Source: CAYMZZ01 sp046297935 (GTDB lineage Bacteria; Bacteroidota; Bacteroidia; Chitinophagales; Chitinophagaceae). Taken from it: DNA of 64,000 bases. Position numbers and translations under genes: made by a program. The notes under the pieces were generated by a model. The model did no database searches. It saw nothing but the letters and a program-made list of their open reading frames with translations, and was not told the origin of the DNA. Below, piece after piece: positions 8,578 through 17,278 of the stretch (within the stretch, counting starts at the first letter, position 1; each line of letters starts with the position of its first letter). The stretch spans positions 1 through 64,000 of the forward strand of contig JBKBHA010000004.1 of the NCBI GenBank assembly GCA_046297935.1, in the 5' to 3' direction.

Positions 8578-10089
8578 ATGACACAAAAGGAATTGCATAA
8601 TCAGCGTTTGCTGAAAGAAGCGGAAGATGCGGTGCGCAAAATGAATACGCGCCGGCATTTCCTGAGAGAGAGCGCGATGGGGCTGGGAGCACTGGCTTTC
8701 GGCTCCATTCTGGGAGGATGCGGACGTTCGAAGTCGATGGAAACAGCGGCGTCAGCATTTGATCCGGTGCACCCGTTGTTGCCGAAAGCACCACATTTCC
8801 CTGGCAAAGCCCGCAGTGTGATATACCTTCATATGGCAGGGGCGCCTTCGCAATTGGAACTGTTCGATTATAAACCAGAACTGGCAAAAATGGATGGACA
8901 GGACTGTCCACCATCCTTATTGGAAGGAAAGCAGTTTGCCTTCATCACTGGCGTTCCAAAAATGCTGGGGCCGCAGGCAAAGTTTGCACAGCACGGAGAA
9001 AGTCGTGCCTGGGTTAGTGAACACTTACCCCATTTTTCAACTGTAGTAGACGATGTGAGTTTTCTGAAAGCAGTTACAACGGATCAGTTTAACCACGCGC
9101 CCGCCCAGTTATTGTTGCATACTGGCAGCCCCCGCCTCGGACGTCCCAGTATGGGAAGCTGGGTGACCTATGGACTTGGCACCGAAAACCAGAATCTCCC
9201 TGGATTTGTGGTACTCACCAGCGGGGGTAGCTTTCCCGACGCCGGCAAAAGCGTTTGGGGTAGCGGTTTTCTGCCTTCAGTATACCAGGGTGTGCAGTGC
9301 CGTAGCGAGGGCGACCCGGTATTGTTTATCAATGATCCCAAAGGCATGCCCCGCGACCTGCGCAAAGCTTCCATTGAAGCCATCAACGATGTAAATCGTG
9401 AAGAGTATGCAGACTATCAGGATCCGGAAATATTGTCTCGCATATCGCAATATGAAATGGCCTATCGCATGCAGATAACGGCACCGGAAGTGATGAATAT
9501 AAACGATGAGCCAGCCTACATTCACGAGATGTATGGCACCAAACCGGGCAAATCATGCTTTGCCAACAACGCTCTGCTGGCCCGCAAGCTTGTAGAAAAA
9601 GGCGTACGCTATGTTCAACTTTTCGACTGGGGCTGGGATGCTCATGGCGATGGAGCCTACAACGCGTTGAACCTTGGAATCATTAATAAGTATCGTAGCA
9701 TTGACAAGGCAATCACAGCGCTGCTGCTCGACCTGAAACAAAGAGGATTGCTCGAGGAAACTCTGGTAGTATGGGGTGGCGAATTCGGACGCACGCCAAT
9801 GATGGAAAACAGAAACGGAGCACAAAACCCATTCAAAGGCCGGGATCACCATACCGACGCATTCACAATCTGGATGGCCGGTGCAGGCATCAAAAAAGGT
9901 CATAGCTATGGCGAAACAGATGAAATAGGCTATAGTGCAGTGTCTGGTAAAGTGGAAGCCTACGATATTCAGGCAACCATATTGCAGCAACTCGGCTTCG
10001 ATCATGAACAATTCACCTATCCCTTCCAGGGCCGACCCTTCCGCCTTACGGATGTGGCCGGAAAAGTTATTCACGACATACTAGCCTGA
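8578..10089 (+). CDS. DUF1501 (sulfatase-fold) exported protein
   Basis: This 503-aa DUF1501 protein has a delayed Tat leader: the twin Arg lies near residue 24 (NTRRHFLRES) and is followed by LGALAFGSILGGC, which also resembles a lipobox. The domain core includes YLHMAGAPSQLELFDYKPEL near residue 82, WGWDAHG near 350, and the GGEFGRTP...GRDHH metal-site-like segment at about 396-425. The fold is that of the alkaline phosphatase/sulfatase superfamily, but the reaction is unknown. In Planctomycetes and Verrucomicrobia these proteins are encoded next to DUF1553 cytochromes; the same pairing is conserved here with three genes in between. The next start lies 4 bp after its stop, which points to co-translation. 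Confidence 0.88.
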   Translation: MTQKELHNQRLLKEAEDAVRKMNTRRHFLRESAMGLGALAFGSILGGCGRSKSMETAASAFDPVHPLLPKAPHFPGKARSVIYLHMAGAPSQLELFDYKPELAKMDGQDCPPSLLEGKQFAFITGVPKMLGPQAKFAQHGESRAWVSEHLPHFSTVVDDVSFLKAVTTDQFNHAPAQLLLHTGSPRLGRPSMGSWVTYGLGTENQNLPGFVVLTSGGSFPDAGKSVWGSGFLPSVYQGVQCRSEGDPVLFINDPKGMPRDLRKASIEAINDVNREEYADYQDPEILSRISQYEMAYRMQITAPEVMNINDEPAYIHEMYGTKPGKSCFANNALLARKLVEKGVRYVQLFDWGWDAHGDGAYNALNLGIINKYRSIDKAITALLLDLKQRGLLEETLVVWGGEFGRTPMMENRNGAQNPFKGRDHHTDAFTIWMAGAGIKKGHSYGETDEIGYSAVSGKVEAYDIQATILQQLGFDHEQFTYPFQGRPFRLTDVAGKVIHDILA

Positions 10090-10093
10090 TCAA

Positions 10094-11026
10094 ATGCGAA
10101 CTAATCGAAGAAAATTTTTACAGAATACAGCAGCCGCAACAGCGGCTGCTGTATTTAATCCTGCACTAAACTGGGCTCATCCGAATGAAATTGTCAAAGC
10201 CATGCCTGGATTTTCACTCACGTTTATGGCTACCGATTGGGGCTTTAACGGTTCGAGGGAAGCGTTTTGCGCTGCTGCCAAAAAAGAAGGTTACCAGGGT
10301 ATTGAAGTATGGTGGCCAGGCGACGAGAAAGGGCAACTTGAATTATTCGACGCTTTAAAAAAACACGAACTACAGGTGGGATTTCTGTGCGGCGGATGGC
10401 AGTCGGATGTAAAAGAACACCTCCAGAGTTTTGTAACAGCCGTAGAGGCAGCCGCTAAGAATAGTTTTCAAAAGCCACTTTATATCAACTGTCATTCGGG
10501 AAGAGATCACTACAGTGAAAGCGATTGTCTTCAGTTTTTCAACGCTACCCGGCAGATCCATCGCGCTACTTCTGTTCCCATTTATCATGAAACTCACCGT
10601 GGACGCATTCTGTTCGCTGCCCATATTACCCATCATTATCTAAACCAGGTTCCGGATCTGCAACTAACACTGGATATTTCTCATTGGTGCAATGTGCACG
10701 AAAGCTTGCTGGACGATCAACAGGAAACGGTGAAGAATGCATTAACACGAACCGGACATATTCATGCAAGAGTGGGACATCCGGAAGGGCCTCAGGTTAA
10801 CGACCCGAGGGCACCAGAATGGGAAAAGCAGGTCAATCAACACCTTTCGTGGTGGGATGAAGTGGTTCGTCAAAAAAAGAAAGCAGGTTTGCCATTGACC
10901 ATTCTCACCGAGTTTGGCCCGGCCGACTATATGCCTGCACTTCCGTATACCCGACAACCCGTAGCGGACCAGTGGGCGATTAATGTGTACATGATGAATT
11001 TACTTCGTAAAAGGTATTTGTCTTAG
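10094..11026 (+). CDS. Tat-exported sugar phosphate isomerase/epimerase-like TIM barrel
   Basis: This 310-aa protein has a Tat leader (TNRRKFLQNTAAATAAAVFNPAL). A xylose-isomerase-like TIM barrel (AP endonuclease 2 superfamily) follows. Visible metal or active-site candidates are YINCHSGRDHYS, YHETHRG, LTLDISHWCNVHES, HIHARVGHPEG and ILTEFGP, in the order expected for this fold. Such barrels isomerise or epimerise ketosugars, or dehydrate or cleave 3-keto-sugars when next to Gfo/Idh genes. Export puts it in the same compartment as the preceding enzymes, so it may process the keto-sugar they release. The precise reaction cannot be told from sequence. Confidence 0.87.
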   Translation: MRTNRRKFLQNTAAATAAAVFNPALNWAHPNEIVKAMPGFSLTFMATDWGFNGSREAFCAAAKKEGYQGIEVWWPGDEKGQLELFDALKKHELQVGFLCGGWQSDVKEHLQSFVTAVEAAAKNSFQKPLYINCHSGRDHYSESDCLQFFNATRQIHRATSVPIYHETHRGRILFAAHITHHYLNQVPDLQLTLDISHWCNVHESLLDDQQETVKNALTRTGHIHARVGHPEGPQVNDPRAPEWEKQVNQHLSWWDEVVRQKKKAGLPLTILTEFGPADYMPALPYTRQPVADQWAINVYMMNLLRKRYLS

Positions 11027-11030
11027 TACC

Positions 11031-11138
11031 GTGAAAAAGCGACTTTATGACACCAAAGCAATTGCGACGATGCTGGCAGAATTGCCAGGCTTAGCGAACT
11101 TAAAACTCACCACCAACCCTTCTGCATTTTTTATATGA
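11031..11138 (+). CDS. Candidate 35-aa small protein bridging two operon genes
   Basis: A GTG-initiated frame (VKKRLYDTKAIATMLAEL..., 35 codons) fills the whole gap between its neighbours. It begins 5 bp after the TIM-barrel stop and its TGA overlaps the next ATG as ATGA, an arrangement typical of translational coupling. The peptide is basic at its N-terminus, with no clear signal peptide or membrane helix and no recognised domain. An open frame of this size can arise by chance, and Shine-Dalgarno evidence is lacking. The exact fit is the only support. Confidence 0.3.
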   Translation: MKKRLYDTKAIATMLAELPGLANLKLTTNPSAFFI

Positions 11139-12541
11139 GCCTGCTCGCCTTCACCGATTTTCTGGGACGCTTTCATCCATCATTGGTACATCTGCCAATA
11201 GGCATACTCATTCTGGCAGTTATTTTTCAATGGATGTTGCTGATGCCCCGCTTTGTAATCTTGAAACCAGCGATTCCGACTGTGATGTTTTGGGGCGCAT
11301 TAGCTGGCATTGGATCCTGTATAAGCGGATACCTGCTAGCGGGAACAGGAGACTATGATGCGGATTTGGTTTTTCGACACCAATGGCTGGGAATTGCCAC
11401 TACCGCATCGGCCATCATTTTGCTGCTTTTTTATCATTTTCACGCGGGCGAATGGGTGACTCGTATCCTCGGACTATTTATGCTCACCTTGCTTTCACTC
11501 ACCGGCCATTTGGGTGGCACACTTACGCATGGCGAAGGATACATCTCCGAAGCACTTAACAGTACGTCCTCCAAAGGGCCCGTTTGGGAACCGATGCCCG
11601 ATGTTCAACAGGTACAGATTTACGAGGGATTGGTAAAACCACTCCTGGCTGCACGATGCTATTCCTGCCATGGAAGCAGCAAACAGAAAGGCAAGTTGCG
11701 TCTCGATTCACCCGAATCAATCAGCAAAGGAGGGGAAGATGGAAAAGTGTTGATTGCCGGGAGGGTCGACGAAAGCAGTTTGATCGAACGGTTGCTTTTG
11801 CCGCTGGACGACGACGACCATATGCCTCCAAAGGAAAAACCGCAACTCACCAAAACAGAAATTGAACTATTGCAATGGTGGGTGCAAACTGGTGCCAGCT
11901 TCAATCATAAAGTGGCCGACCTTCCGCAAAATGATAAAGACAAAGCGCTTTTTGAAGTAATTGCTTCCGGTAAGCAGTTGTCGCCTGATCCGGTTGCAGT
12001 GGATGCCATACCCTCACAGCCTACCCAAGCTGCTGATCCAGCACTGATTGGGCAATTGAAAGAAGCAGGGGTGATGGTTGTGCCGGTTGCTGAAAACAGC
12101 AACTACCTTCAAGCGGTTTTTTATACCGCACGTCAGAACCCCGATAGCCTGCTGATCCTGCTTGGCGGCCTCAGACAGCAGTTGATTTCGCTGAAACTTG
12201 GTGGATTGAATTTGGAAGATGCGTCGCTGCAGCATTTGACGATTTTTGAAAACCTGCGCCGTCTCGATCTCAACGACAATAAGATCACGGACCTGGGACT
12301 TGATCAACTGGCAAAGATTAAGTCACTGATTAGCCTGAACCTCAAGGGAAATGCAGTTACCGCCTCAGGGATAAAAAAACTCGCTGATCTTCCGATGCTC
12401 AAATCTGTCTATTTGTATCAAACCCAGGTTAGCGCTAATGAGTTTGCTGAGTTGAAGAGCAGGTTGCCTCAGGTTCGTATCGACACTGGCGGATATATTG
12501 TGCCAACATTTGAAACAGATACGACGGTATTGAAATATTAA
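11135..12541 (+). CDS. DUF2231 membrane - cytochrome c - leucine-rich repeat fusion
   Basis: This 468-aa protein has three parts. Residues 1-140 form a DUF2231-type bundle of about four membrane helices, starting FHPSLVHLPIGILILAVIF. Residues 165-255 form a PSCyt1-like cytochrome domain with a CYSCH haem motif near residue 173 and the typical DDHMPPKEKPQLTKTEIELLQWW tail in two pieces. Residues 340-440 hold about four leucine-rich repeats (LRRLDLNDNKITDLGLDQL and neighbours). The haem domain should face the periplasm. As a membrane protein carrying haem and a protein- or ligand-binding repeat, it is a plausible relay between the exported oxidoreductases and the quinone pool, but this is inference. 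It may be translationally coupled to the small frame upstream. Confidence 0.88.
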   Translation: MSLLAFTDFLGRFHPSLVHLPIGILILAVIFQWMLLMPRFVILKPAIPTVMFWGALAGIGSCISGYLLAGTGDYDADLVFRHQWLGIATTASAIILLLFYHFHAGEWVTRILGLFMLTLLSLTGHLGGTLTHGEGYISEALNSTSSKGPVWEPMPDVQQVQIYEGLVKPLLAARCYSCHGSSKQKGKLRLDSPESISKGGEDGKVLIAGRVDESSLIERLLLPLDDDDHMPPKEKPQLTKTEIELLQWWVQTGASFNHKVADLPQNDKDKALFEVIASGKQLSPDPVAVDAIPSQPTQAADPALIGQLKEAGVMVVPVAENSNYLQAVFYTARQNPDSLLILLGGLRQQLISLKLGGLNLEDASLQHLTIFENLRRLDLNDNKITDLGLDQLAKIKSLISLNLKGNAVTASGIKKLADLPMLKSVYLYQTQVSANEFAELKSRLPQVRIDTGGYIVPTFETDTTVLKY

Positions 12542-12543
12542 GC

Positions 12544-15027
12544 TTGTTTATTTTGTCATCCATACAATTTATCCAAAGGTTGCTTCAGCAAGGAGCTCTT
12601 GCAACTGCCATTGTCTTATCATCGACGATGAACTCTTACGGCCAGGCCGATGTAACTCTTCGGTTTGATCAGCCCGCCCGGCATTTTACAGAGTCGCTGC
12701 CTCTGGGAAATGGACGGCTGGGAGCCATGGTTTTTGGCAGCCCTGTTCGCGATAGAATCGTATTAAATGAAATTTCACTTTGGTCGGGTGGGGTAGAAGA
12801 CCCGAACAGACCTAATGCATACCGCTACCTCGATAGCATCAGACATCTATTGCTGGCTGGAGATAACCCTGCGGCGCAGGCCATGCTACAGCAACATTTT
12901 GTTTGCGCCGGTAAAGGCTCGGGCCACGGAAGCGGCGCACATGTTAAATTTGGCTGTTACCAGACACTGGGCGATTGCTGGATTCAATGGCATGATACCA
13001 GCGCCGTATCCAACTATAGTCGCAGCTTGCAGACCGATGAGGCAGTTGCAGAGATTTCCTGGAAAAGAAAAGGAACAACTATCACACAAACCAGCTTTGT
13101 ATCTGCTCCAGCTCAGAAGATCATTATCCTGTTAGCCGCCAACCGGCCAGGCGGCCTGAACTTCAGCGTTGGACTCAGTAGGCAAGAAAGAGCGACGGTT
13201 GGCAGAATGGGAGATATTCTCCTGATGCAGGGCCAACTCGACGGCGGTGATGGCGACCCCGGTGTCAAATTTGCGGCAGGCTTAAAAGTTTTTTGCAACA
13301 AGGGTACCACCAATTTTTCAGACAGTGCCATCACGGTGAAAAGTGCAGATAGCTGCTGGTTGGTCATTGATGCAGCAACCGACCTGAACTGGCCAAACGT
13401 GTCTGTGAGAGGTGAAGATCCGGTTCAACAGATAAAAGCAGCTTTCCATTCTTTTTCTACTTCCACAAAGAAAAACTGGTTAGCCACGCATATTGACGAT
13501 TATCGACAGTTCTTTGATCGTTGTCGCCTCAGTTTATTTGATTCCAATGAAAATATCCATCACAAGCGCTTATTGTCACAACGGCTGCTTGATTTTCAAA
13601 AAGGAGAAATTGATCCATCGTTGATTGCGCTTTATTTCAATTTTGGCCGATATCTGCTTATTTCATCTTCCCGAAACGGGAATCTACCGGCCAATCTGCA
13701 GGGCATATGGGCTGAGGAATACCAAACGCCATGGAATAGCGATTATCATATCAACATTAACCTGCAGATGAATTACTGGCTGGCCAATGCCACCAATTTG
13801 CCTGCTAACCAGCAGCCCTTGTTTCGATTGATTCAACAAATGGCAGAAAGAGGTGTGGCCACGGCAAGAGCTTATTATAACGCTCCCGGATGGGTAGCAC
13901 ACGTCATTTACAATCCATGGGGCTTTACTGCGCCCGGAGAAGGGGCCGAATGGGGATCCACCTTAACAGGTGGCGCCTGGCTGGTAACACATCTGCTCGA
14001 TTACTATGATTATTACGGTAGCGACTCATTCATTAAAGAGTACTATCCGGTGCTGAAGGGGGCCACTCAGTTTTTCTGTAGCATCCTCATCCGGGATCCC
14101 GAAACAGGTTGGCTGGTTACCGCGCCGTCAAATTCACCCGAAAATGCCTTTCGAATGCCCGACGGCCGCACGGCTAATACCTGTATGGGGCCGACAATTG
14201 ATATGCAAATAGGCCGGCAGTTGTTGTTGGGAACAGCAATGGTCGCCGATCGATTGCAGACGGATAAGCTTTGGGCCGATTCGATCAGAACGATTGCAGG
14301 TAAGCTGGCACCTAATCAGATTAGCCGAAAAACGGGCGCATTAATGGAATGGCTGAAAGATTACGAAGAAGTGGAACCTCGGCATAGGCATGTTTCTCAT
14401 CTGTATGGACTTCATCCATTTGACGAAATTAATCCATGGGATTCACCAGAACTGGCAGATGCGGCTCGCCAGACTTTACTCAGACGCGGTGATGCGGGAA
14501 CAGGCTGGAGCCGTGCATGGAAAATTGCGTTCTTCGCCCGCCTCGGCGATGGAGATCATGCCGCCACCATGTTGAAAAATTTGCTGGAGCCCGTCCAGGC
14601 ATCTTCCGCTATCCAAATGAATCAGGGCGCGGGTACCTATCCGAACTTATTTGACGCACACCCGCCTTTTCAAATTGACGGTAATCTGGGTGCTGTAGCT
14701 GCCATCGCAGAAATGCTTCTACAGAGTCACGGCAAAGACAGGGTGATCCGCCTTTTGCCCGCTATACCAACTTCGTCAATAATGGCAAAAGGGAAACTGA
14801 AAGGCATTCGCGCCAGAGGTGGATTTGTAGTTGACATGGAATGGTCTGCACACAAAATTGTGTCCCTGAAAATACGTTCCGACATCGGCGGCACCTGTCG
14901 TGTTGCTATATCAGAAATTGCGGGCATTAAAACGAACGGCCAATGGGTGAAATGGGAACAGGAAGAAGGTTGGATCCGATTTTTAACTGACGCTAATAGT
15001 GAATACGAATTGATCCTTTCAAAATAA
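12544..15027 (+). CDS. Alpha-L-fucosidase, GH95
   Basis: This is an inverting alpha-1,2-L-fucosidase of about 827 aa, the usual family length. A TTG start 2 bp after the previous stop is preferred, because it gives a signal peptide (core ALATAIVLSS, end near SYGQA); no suitable ATG lies upstream. GH95 features are the N-terminal beta-sandwich opening LRFDQPARHFTESLPLGNGRLGAMVFG, a central (alpha/alpha)6 barrel with NLQGIWAEEYQTPWNSDYH and NINLQMNYW around residues 385-410, and HRHVSHLYGLHP and TGWSRAWK near 620-660. The family cuts the Fuc-alpha1,2-Gal linkage or related L-galactosyl linkages. It starts a run of four carbohydrate-active genes and complements the two GH29 enzymes. Confidence 0.93.
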   Translation: MFILSSIQFIQRLLQQGALATAIVLSSTMNSYGQADVTLRFDQPARHFTESLPLGNGRLGAMVFGSPVRDRIVLNEISLWSGGVEDPNRPNAYRYLDSIRHLLLAGDNPAAQAMLQQHFVCAGKGSGHGSGAHVKFGCYQTLGDCWIQWHDTSAVSNYSRSLQTDEAVAEISWKRKGTTITQTSFVSAPAQKIIILLAANRPGGLNFSVGLSRQERATVGRMGDILLMQGQLDGGDGDPGVKFAAGLKVFCNKGTTNFSDSAITVKSADSCWLVIDAATDLNWPNVSVRGEDPVQQIKAAFHSFSTSTKKNWLATHIDDYRQFFDRCRLSLFDSNENIHHKRLLSQRLLDFQKGEIDPSLIALYFNFGRYLLISSSRNGNLPANLQGIWAEEYQTPWNSDYHININLQMNYWLANATNLPANQQPLFRLIQQMAERGVATARAYYNAPGWVAHVIYNPWGFTAPGEGAEWGSTLTGGAWLVTHLLDYYDYYGSDSFIKEYYPVLKGATQFFCSILIRDPETGWLVTAPSNSPENAFRMPDGRTANTCMGPTIDMQIGRQLLLGTAMVADRLQTDKLWADSIRTIAGKLAPNQISRKTGALMEWLKDYEEVEPRHRHVSHLYGLHPFDEINPWDSPELADAARQTLLRRGDAGTGWSRAWKIAFFARLGDGDHAATMLKNLLEPVQASSAIQMNQGAGTYPNLFDAHPPFQIDGNLGAVAAIAEMLLQSHGKDRVIRLLPAIPTSSIMAKGKLKGIRARGGFVVDMEWSAHKIVSLKIRSDIGGTCRVAISEIAGIKTNGQWVKWEQEEGWIRFLTDANSEYELILSK

Positions 15028-15032
15028 ATGAA

Positions 15033-15854
15033 ATGGAAAGACGCCAATTTCTGGGTTCCATCCTGCTGCTGACAGCTGGAGGCGTATTGAAAGCCATACC
15101 AGTATTTCCGGAAGGCAGAAAACGAAAACTGCGTTTCGCCGTGGCGTCCGACGGACATTATGGCCAGCCCGATACAGCGTATGAAGAGTATTTCCGGATT
15201 ATTGTTGACAAGATCAACGCTGCACATGCCAGGGAACAATTTGATTTCTGTGTCATCAACGGCGATATTATTCACGACAAGAAGGAGTTTTTCCCAGCGG
15301 CTAAAAATGCACTTGATCGCTTGCGTCCTTCCTATTATGTTACCCGGGGTAATCACGATATGATCGATAGTGACGGCTGGCAGGAAATATGGCATCAGCC
15401 TTTGTACCAGGAGTTTAGCCTCGGAAAAAATTCATTTCTCCTGTTGGACAGCTCCGACGAAAAAGGGACATATCGATGTCCTGATGTTGATTGGGTGCAA
15501 CAGATGCTTGAAAAAAATCGTCAACAAGAAAACGTATTCATTTTCATGCACATTAATCCTGCTAAACTGACACAACATGGCATTCTTTGTGAGCCATTGC
15601 TGACTGTATTTGATCAATTTGATAATATTCGTGCTGTATTTAATGGACACGACCACCAGGAGGCGGATTTGAAAATGCATGGTGGGTTACATTATATTTT
15701 TGATGGTCACCTGGGTGGTAGCTGGGGTGTAGATTACCGTGGTTTCCGAATCGTGGAATTACTCGACAATGGTGATTTGTTGACGTACATGATGGATCCC
15801 GATCAAAAGAAAAGGGAAGATAGGCTATCACCTGACCACAAAGTGTTAAATTAA
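15033..15854 (+). CDS. Exported calcineurin-like metallophosphoesterase
   Basis: This 273-aa protein has a Tat-like leader (MERRQFLGSILLLTAGG). The five metallophosphoesterase blocks are visible in order: ASDGHYG (D-x-H, with G before H), NGDIIHD, RGNHDM, FIFMHINP and FNGHDHQEAD. It starts 5 bp after the GH95 stop and ends 5 bp before the second GH29 start, so it is almost certainly co-transcribed with glycan-degrading enzymes. It could remove phosphate groups from glycan or glycolipid fragments. The substrate is not predictable. Confidence 0.87.
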   Translation: MERRQFLGSILLLTAGGVLKAIPVFPEGRKRKLRFAVASDGHYGQPDTAYEEYFRIIVDKINAAHAREQFDFCVINGDIIHDKKEFFPAAKNALDRLRPSYYVTRGNHDMIDSDGWQEIWHQPLYQEFSLGKNSFLLLDSSDEKGTYRCPDVDWVQQMLEKNRQQENVFIFMHINPAKLTQHGILCEPLLTVFDQFDNIRAVFNGHDHQEADLKMHGGLHYIFDGHLGGSWGVDYRGFRIVELLDNGDLLTYMMDPDQKKREDRLSPDHKVLN

Positions 15855-15859
15855 CAGGT

Positions 15860-17278
15860 ATGAAGAAATGGTTTTTGGCCTTTTTGCTCTGTAGCAATCA
15901 TATTGTTGCAACTGCACAAACTCCGAAACAGGCGTTGCCATCAGTACAACAGCTGGAATGGCACGATATGGAGTTTTACTGGTTTATCCATTTCGGCCCC
16001 AATACCTTTACTGACAAGGAGTGGGGGCATGGCGATGAGCCTGCTGACAGCTTCAATCCGACCGGTCTCGACTGCAGGCAGTGGGCAAGGCTGGCAAAAA
16101 AATCCGGTGCAAAGGGCATTATCCTCACCGCCAAGCACCACGACGGGTTCTGCTTATGGCCGAGTCAATACTCCACCCACACCGTGCGCGAAAGCAAGTG
16201 GAAGGAAGGTAAAGGGGATGTGGTGAAGGAACTAATGCAGGCCTGCAAAGAAGAGGGGTTAAAATTTGGGGTATATCTGTCGCCCTGGGATCGCAATCAT
16301 CCGAAATACGGCACTCCCGAATACAACGATGTGTATGTTAACACGATGAAAGAGCTCATTCAGCATTACGGTCCTTTTTTCGAATTCTGGTGGGATGGTG
16401 CGAACGGCGAAGGACCAAATGGCAAAAAGCAGGTGTACGATTTTAGACGTTTCGAGAACACTATTCGCGAACTGGCGCCCTACACCATTGTCTTTAGCGA
16501 CATCGGTCCCGATGTTCGTTGGGTAGGCAATGAACAGGGCATCGCGGGCAAAACGAACTGGAATTATCTGGACACTGCCGGATTCAAAAGAGGTCAGGGC
16601 GGTCCACCAACTGACACCCTCAACCAGGGAAATATCTGGGGCCGCAACTGGATTCCCGCTGAATGCGACGTGAGCATCCGTCCAGGATGGTTTTATCATA
16701 GTACCGAAGACAGCAAGGTTAAAACCGATGCGCAACTATTTGATCTTTATCTTAAATCGGTAGGGCGGGGTGCCAACTTTCTCCTGAACGTTCCGCCTGA
16801 CCGGCGCGGATTAATCCATGAGGCCGACAGCGTGTCCCTTTTAGGTTTTGCTCGTCTGCTAAAGGAGAGCTTTTCAAAAAACCTGGCAGCAAATGCGCGC
16901 AAGGAGCTTCACTATAAGCTGGTTGTTTATAACCGGGATCTGTTTGCTGATGGCAGGCCCGAAACCGCCGAGTCTGTAAATGATTATCGGCGGGCGAGTT
17001 ATTGGCTGAAATGGGGGCAAACTACCCCGGTTAATTGTGTGGTGCTAAGCGAAGCATTGGCGGAAGGCCAGCACGTCATAAAAGGAAAACTTGTATTAGT
17101 GCAGGGAACCAAAACTCTCAAGGAAATCGAATTCACCACAATCGGACGTAAGCGAATCCTCACATTTCCCAAAGCCGACGTTTCTGCAATCCGTGTAATC
17201 ATTCAGGATGCAAAGGGGACACCCGCCATCAGTGAAATAGCTGTATACCAAATTCCGGAAAACCTGATTGAAAAATGA
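15860..17278 (+). CDS. Alpha-L-fucosidase, GH29 (second copy)
   Basis: This 472-aa exported GH29 enzyme has a signal peptide ending near ATAQ at about residue 20. Conserved blocks are WFIHFGPNTFTDKEWGHGDE, TAKHHDGFCLWPS and FFEFWWDGANGEG, with D179 as nucleophile. A C-terminal segment from about residue 350 looks like a small beta domain. The FGPNTF...EWGHG and WWDGANGEG signature matches the subgroup with stricter alpha-1,3/1,4 linkage preference, distinct from the first copy. Its stop overlaps the GH88 start by ATGA, indicating translational coupling. Confidence 0.92.
   Translation: MKKWFLAFLLCSNHIVATAQTPKQALPSVQQLEWHDMEFYWFIHFGPNTFTDKEWGHGDEPADSFNPTGLDCRQWARLAKKSGAKGIILTAKHHDGFCLWPSQYSTHTVRESKWKEGKGDVVKELMQACKEEGLKFGVYLSPWDRNHPKYGTPEYNDVYVNTMKELIQHYGPFFEFWWDGANGEGPNGKKQVYDFRRFENTIRELAPYTIVFSDIGPDVRWVGNEQGIAGKTNWNYLDTAGFKRGQGGPPTDTLNQGNIWGRNWIPAECDVSIRPGWFYHSTEDSKVKTDAQLFDLYLKSVGRGANFLLNVPPDRRGLIHEADSVSLLGFARLLKESFSKNLAANARKELHYKLVVYNRDLFADGRPETAESVNDYRRASYWLKWGQTTPVNCVVLSEALAEGQHVIKGKLVLVQGTKTLKEIEFTTIGRKRILTFPKADVSAIRVIIQDAKGTPAISEIAVYQIPENLIEK

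Noticed and set aside
14727..15395. 222-codon minus-strand frame
   Set aside because: Antisense across the GH95-metallophosphoesterase junction, without domain or promoter.
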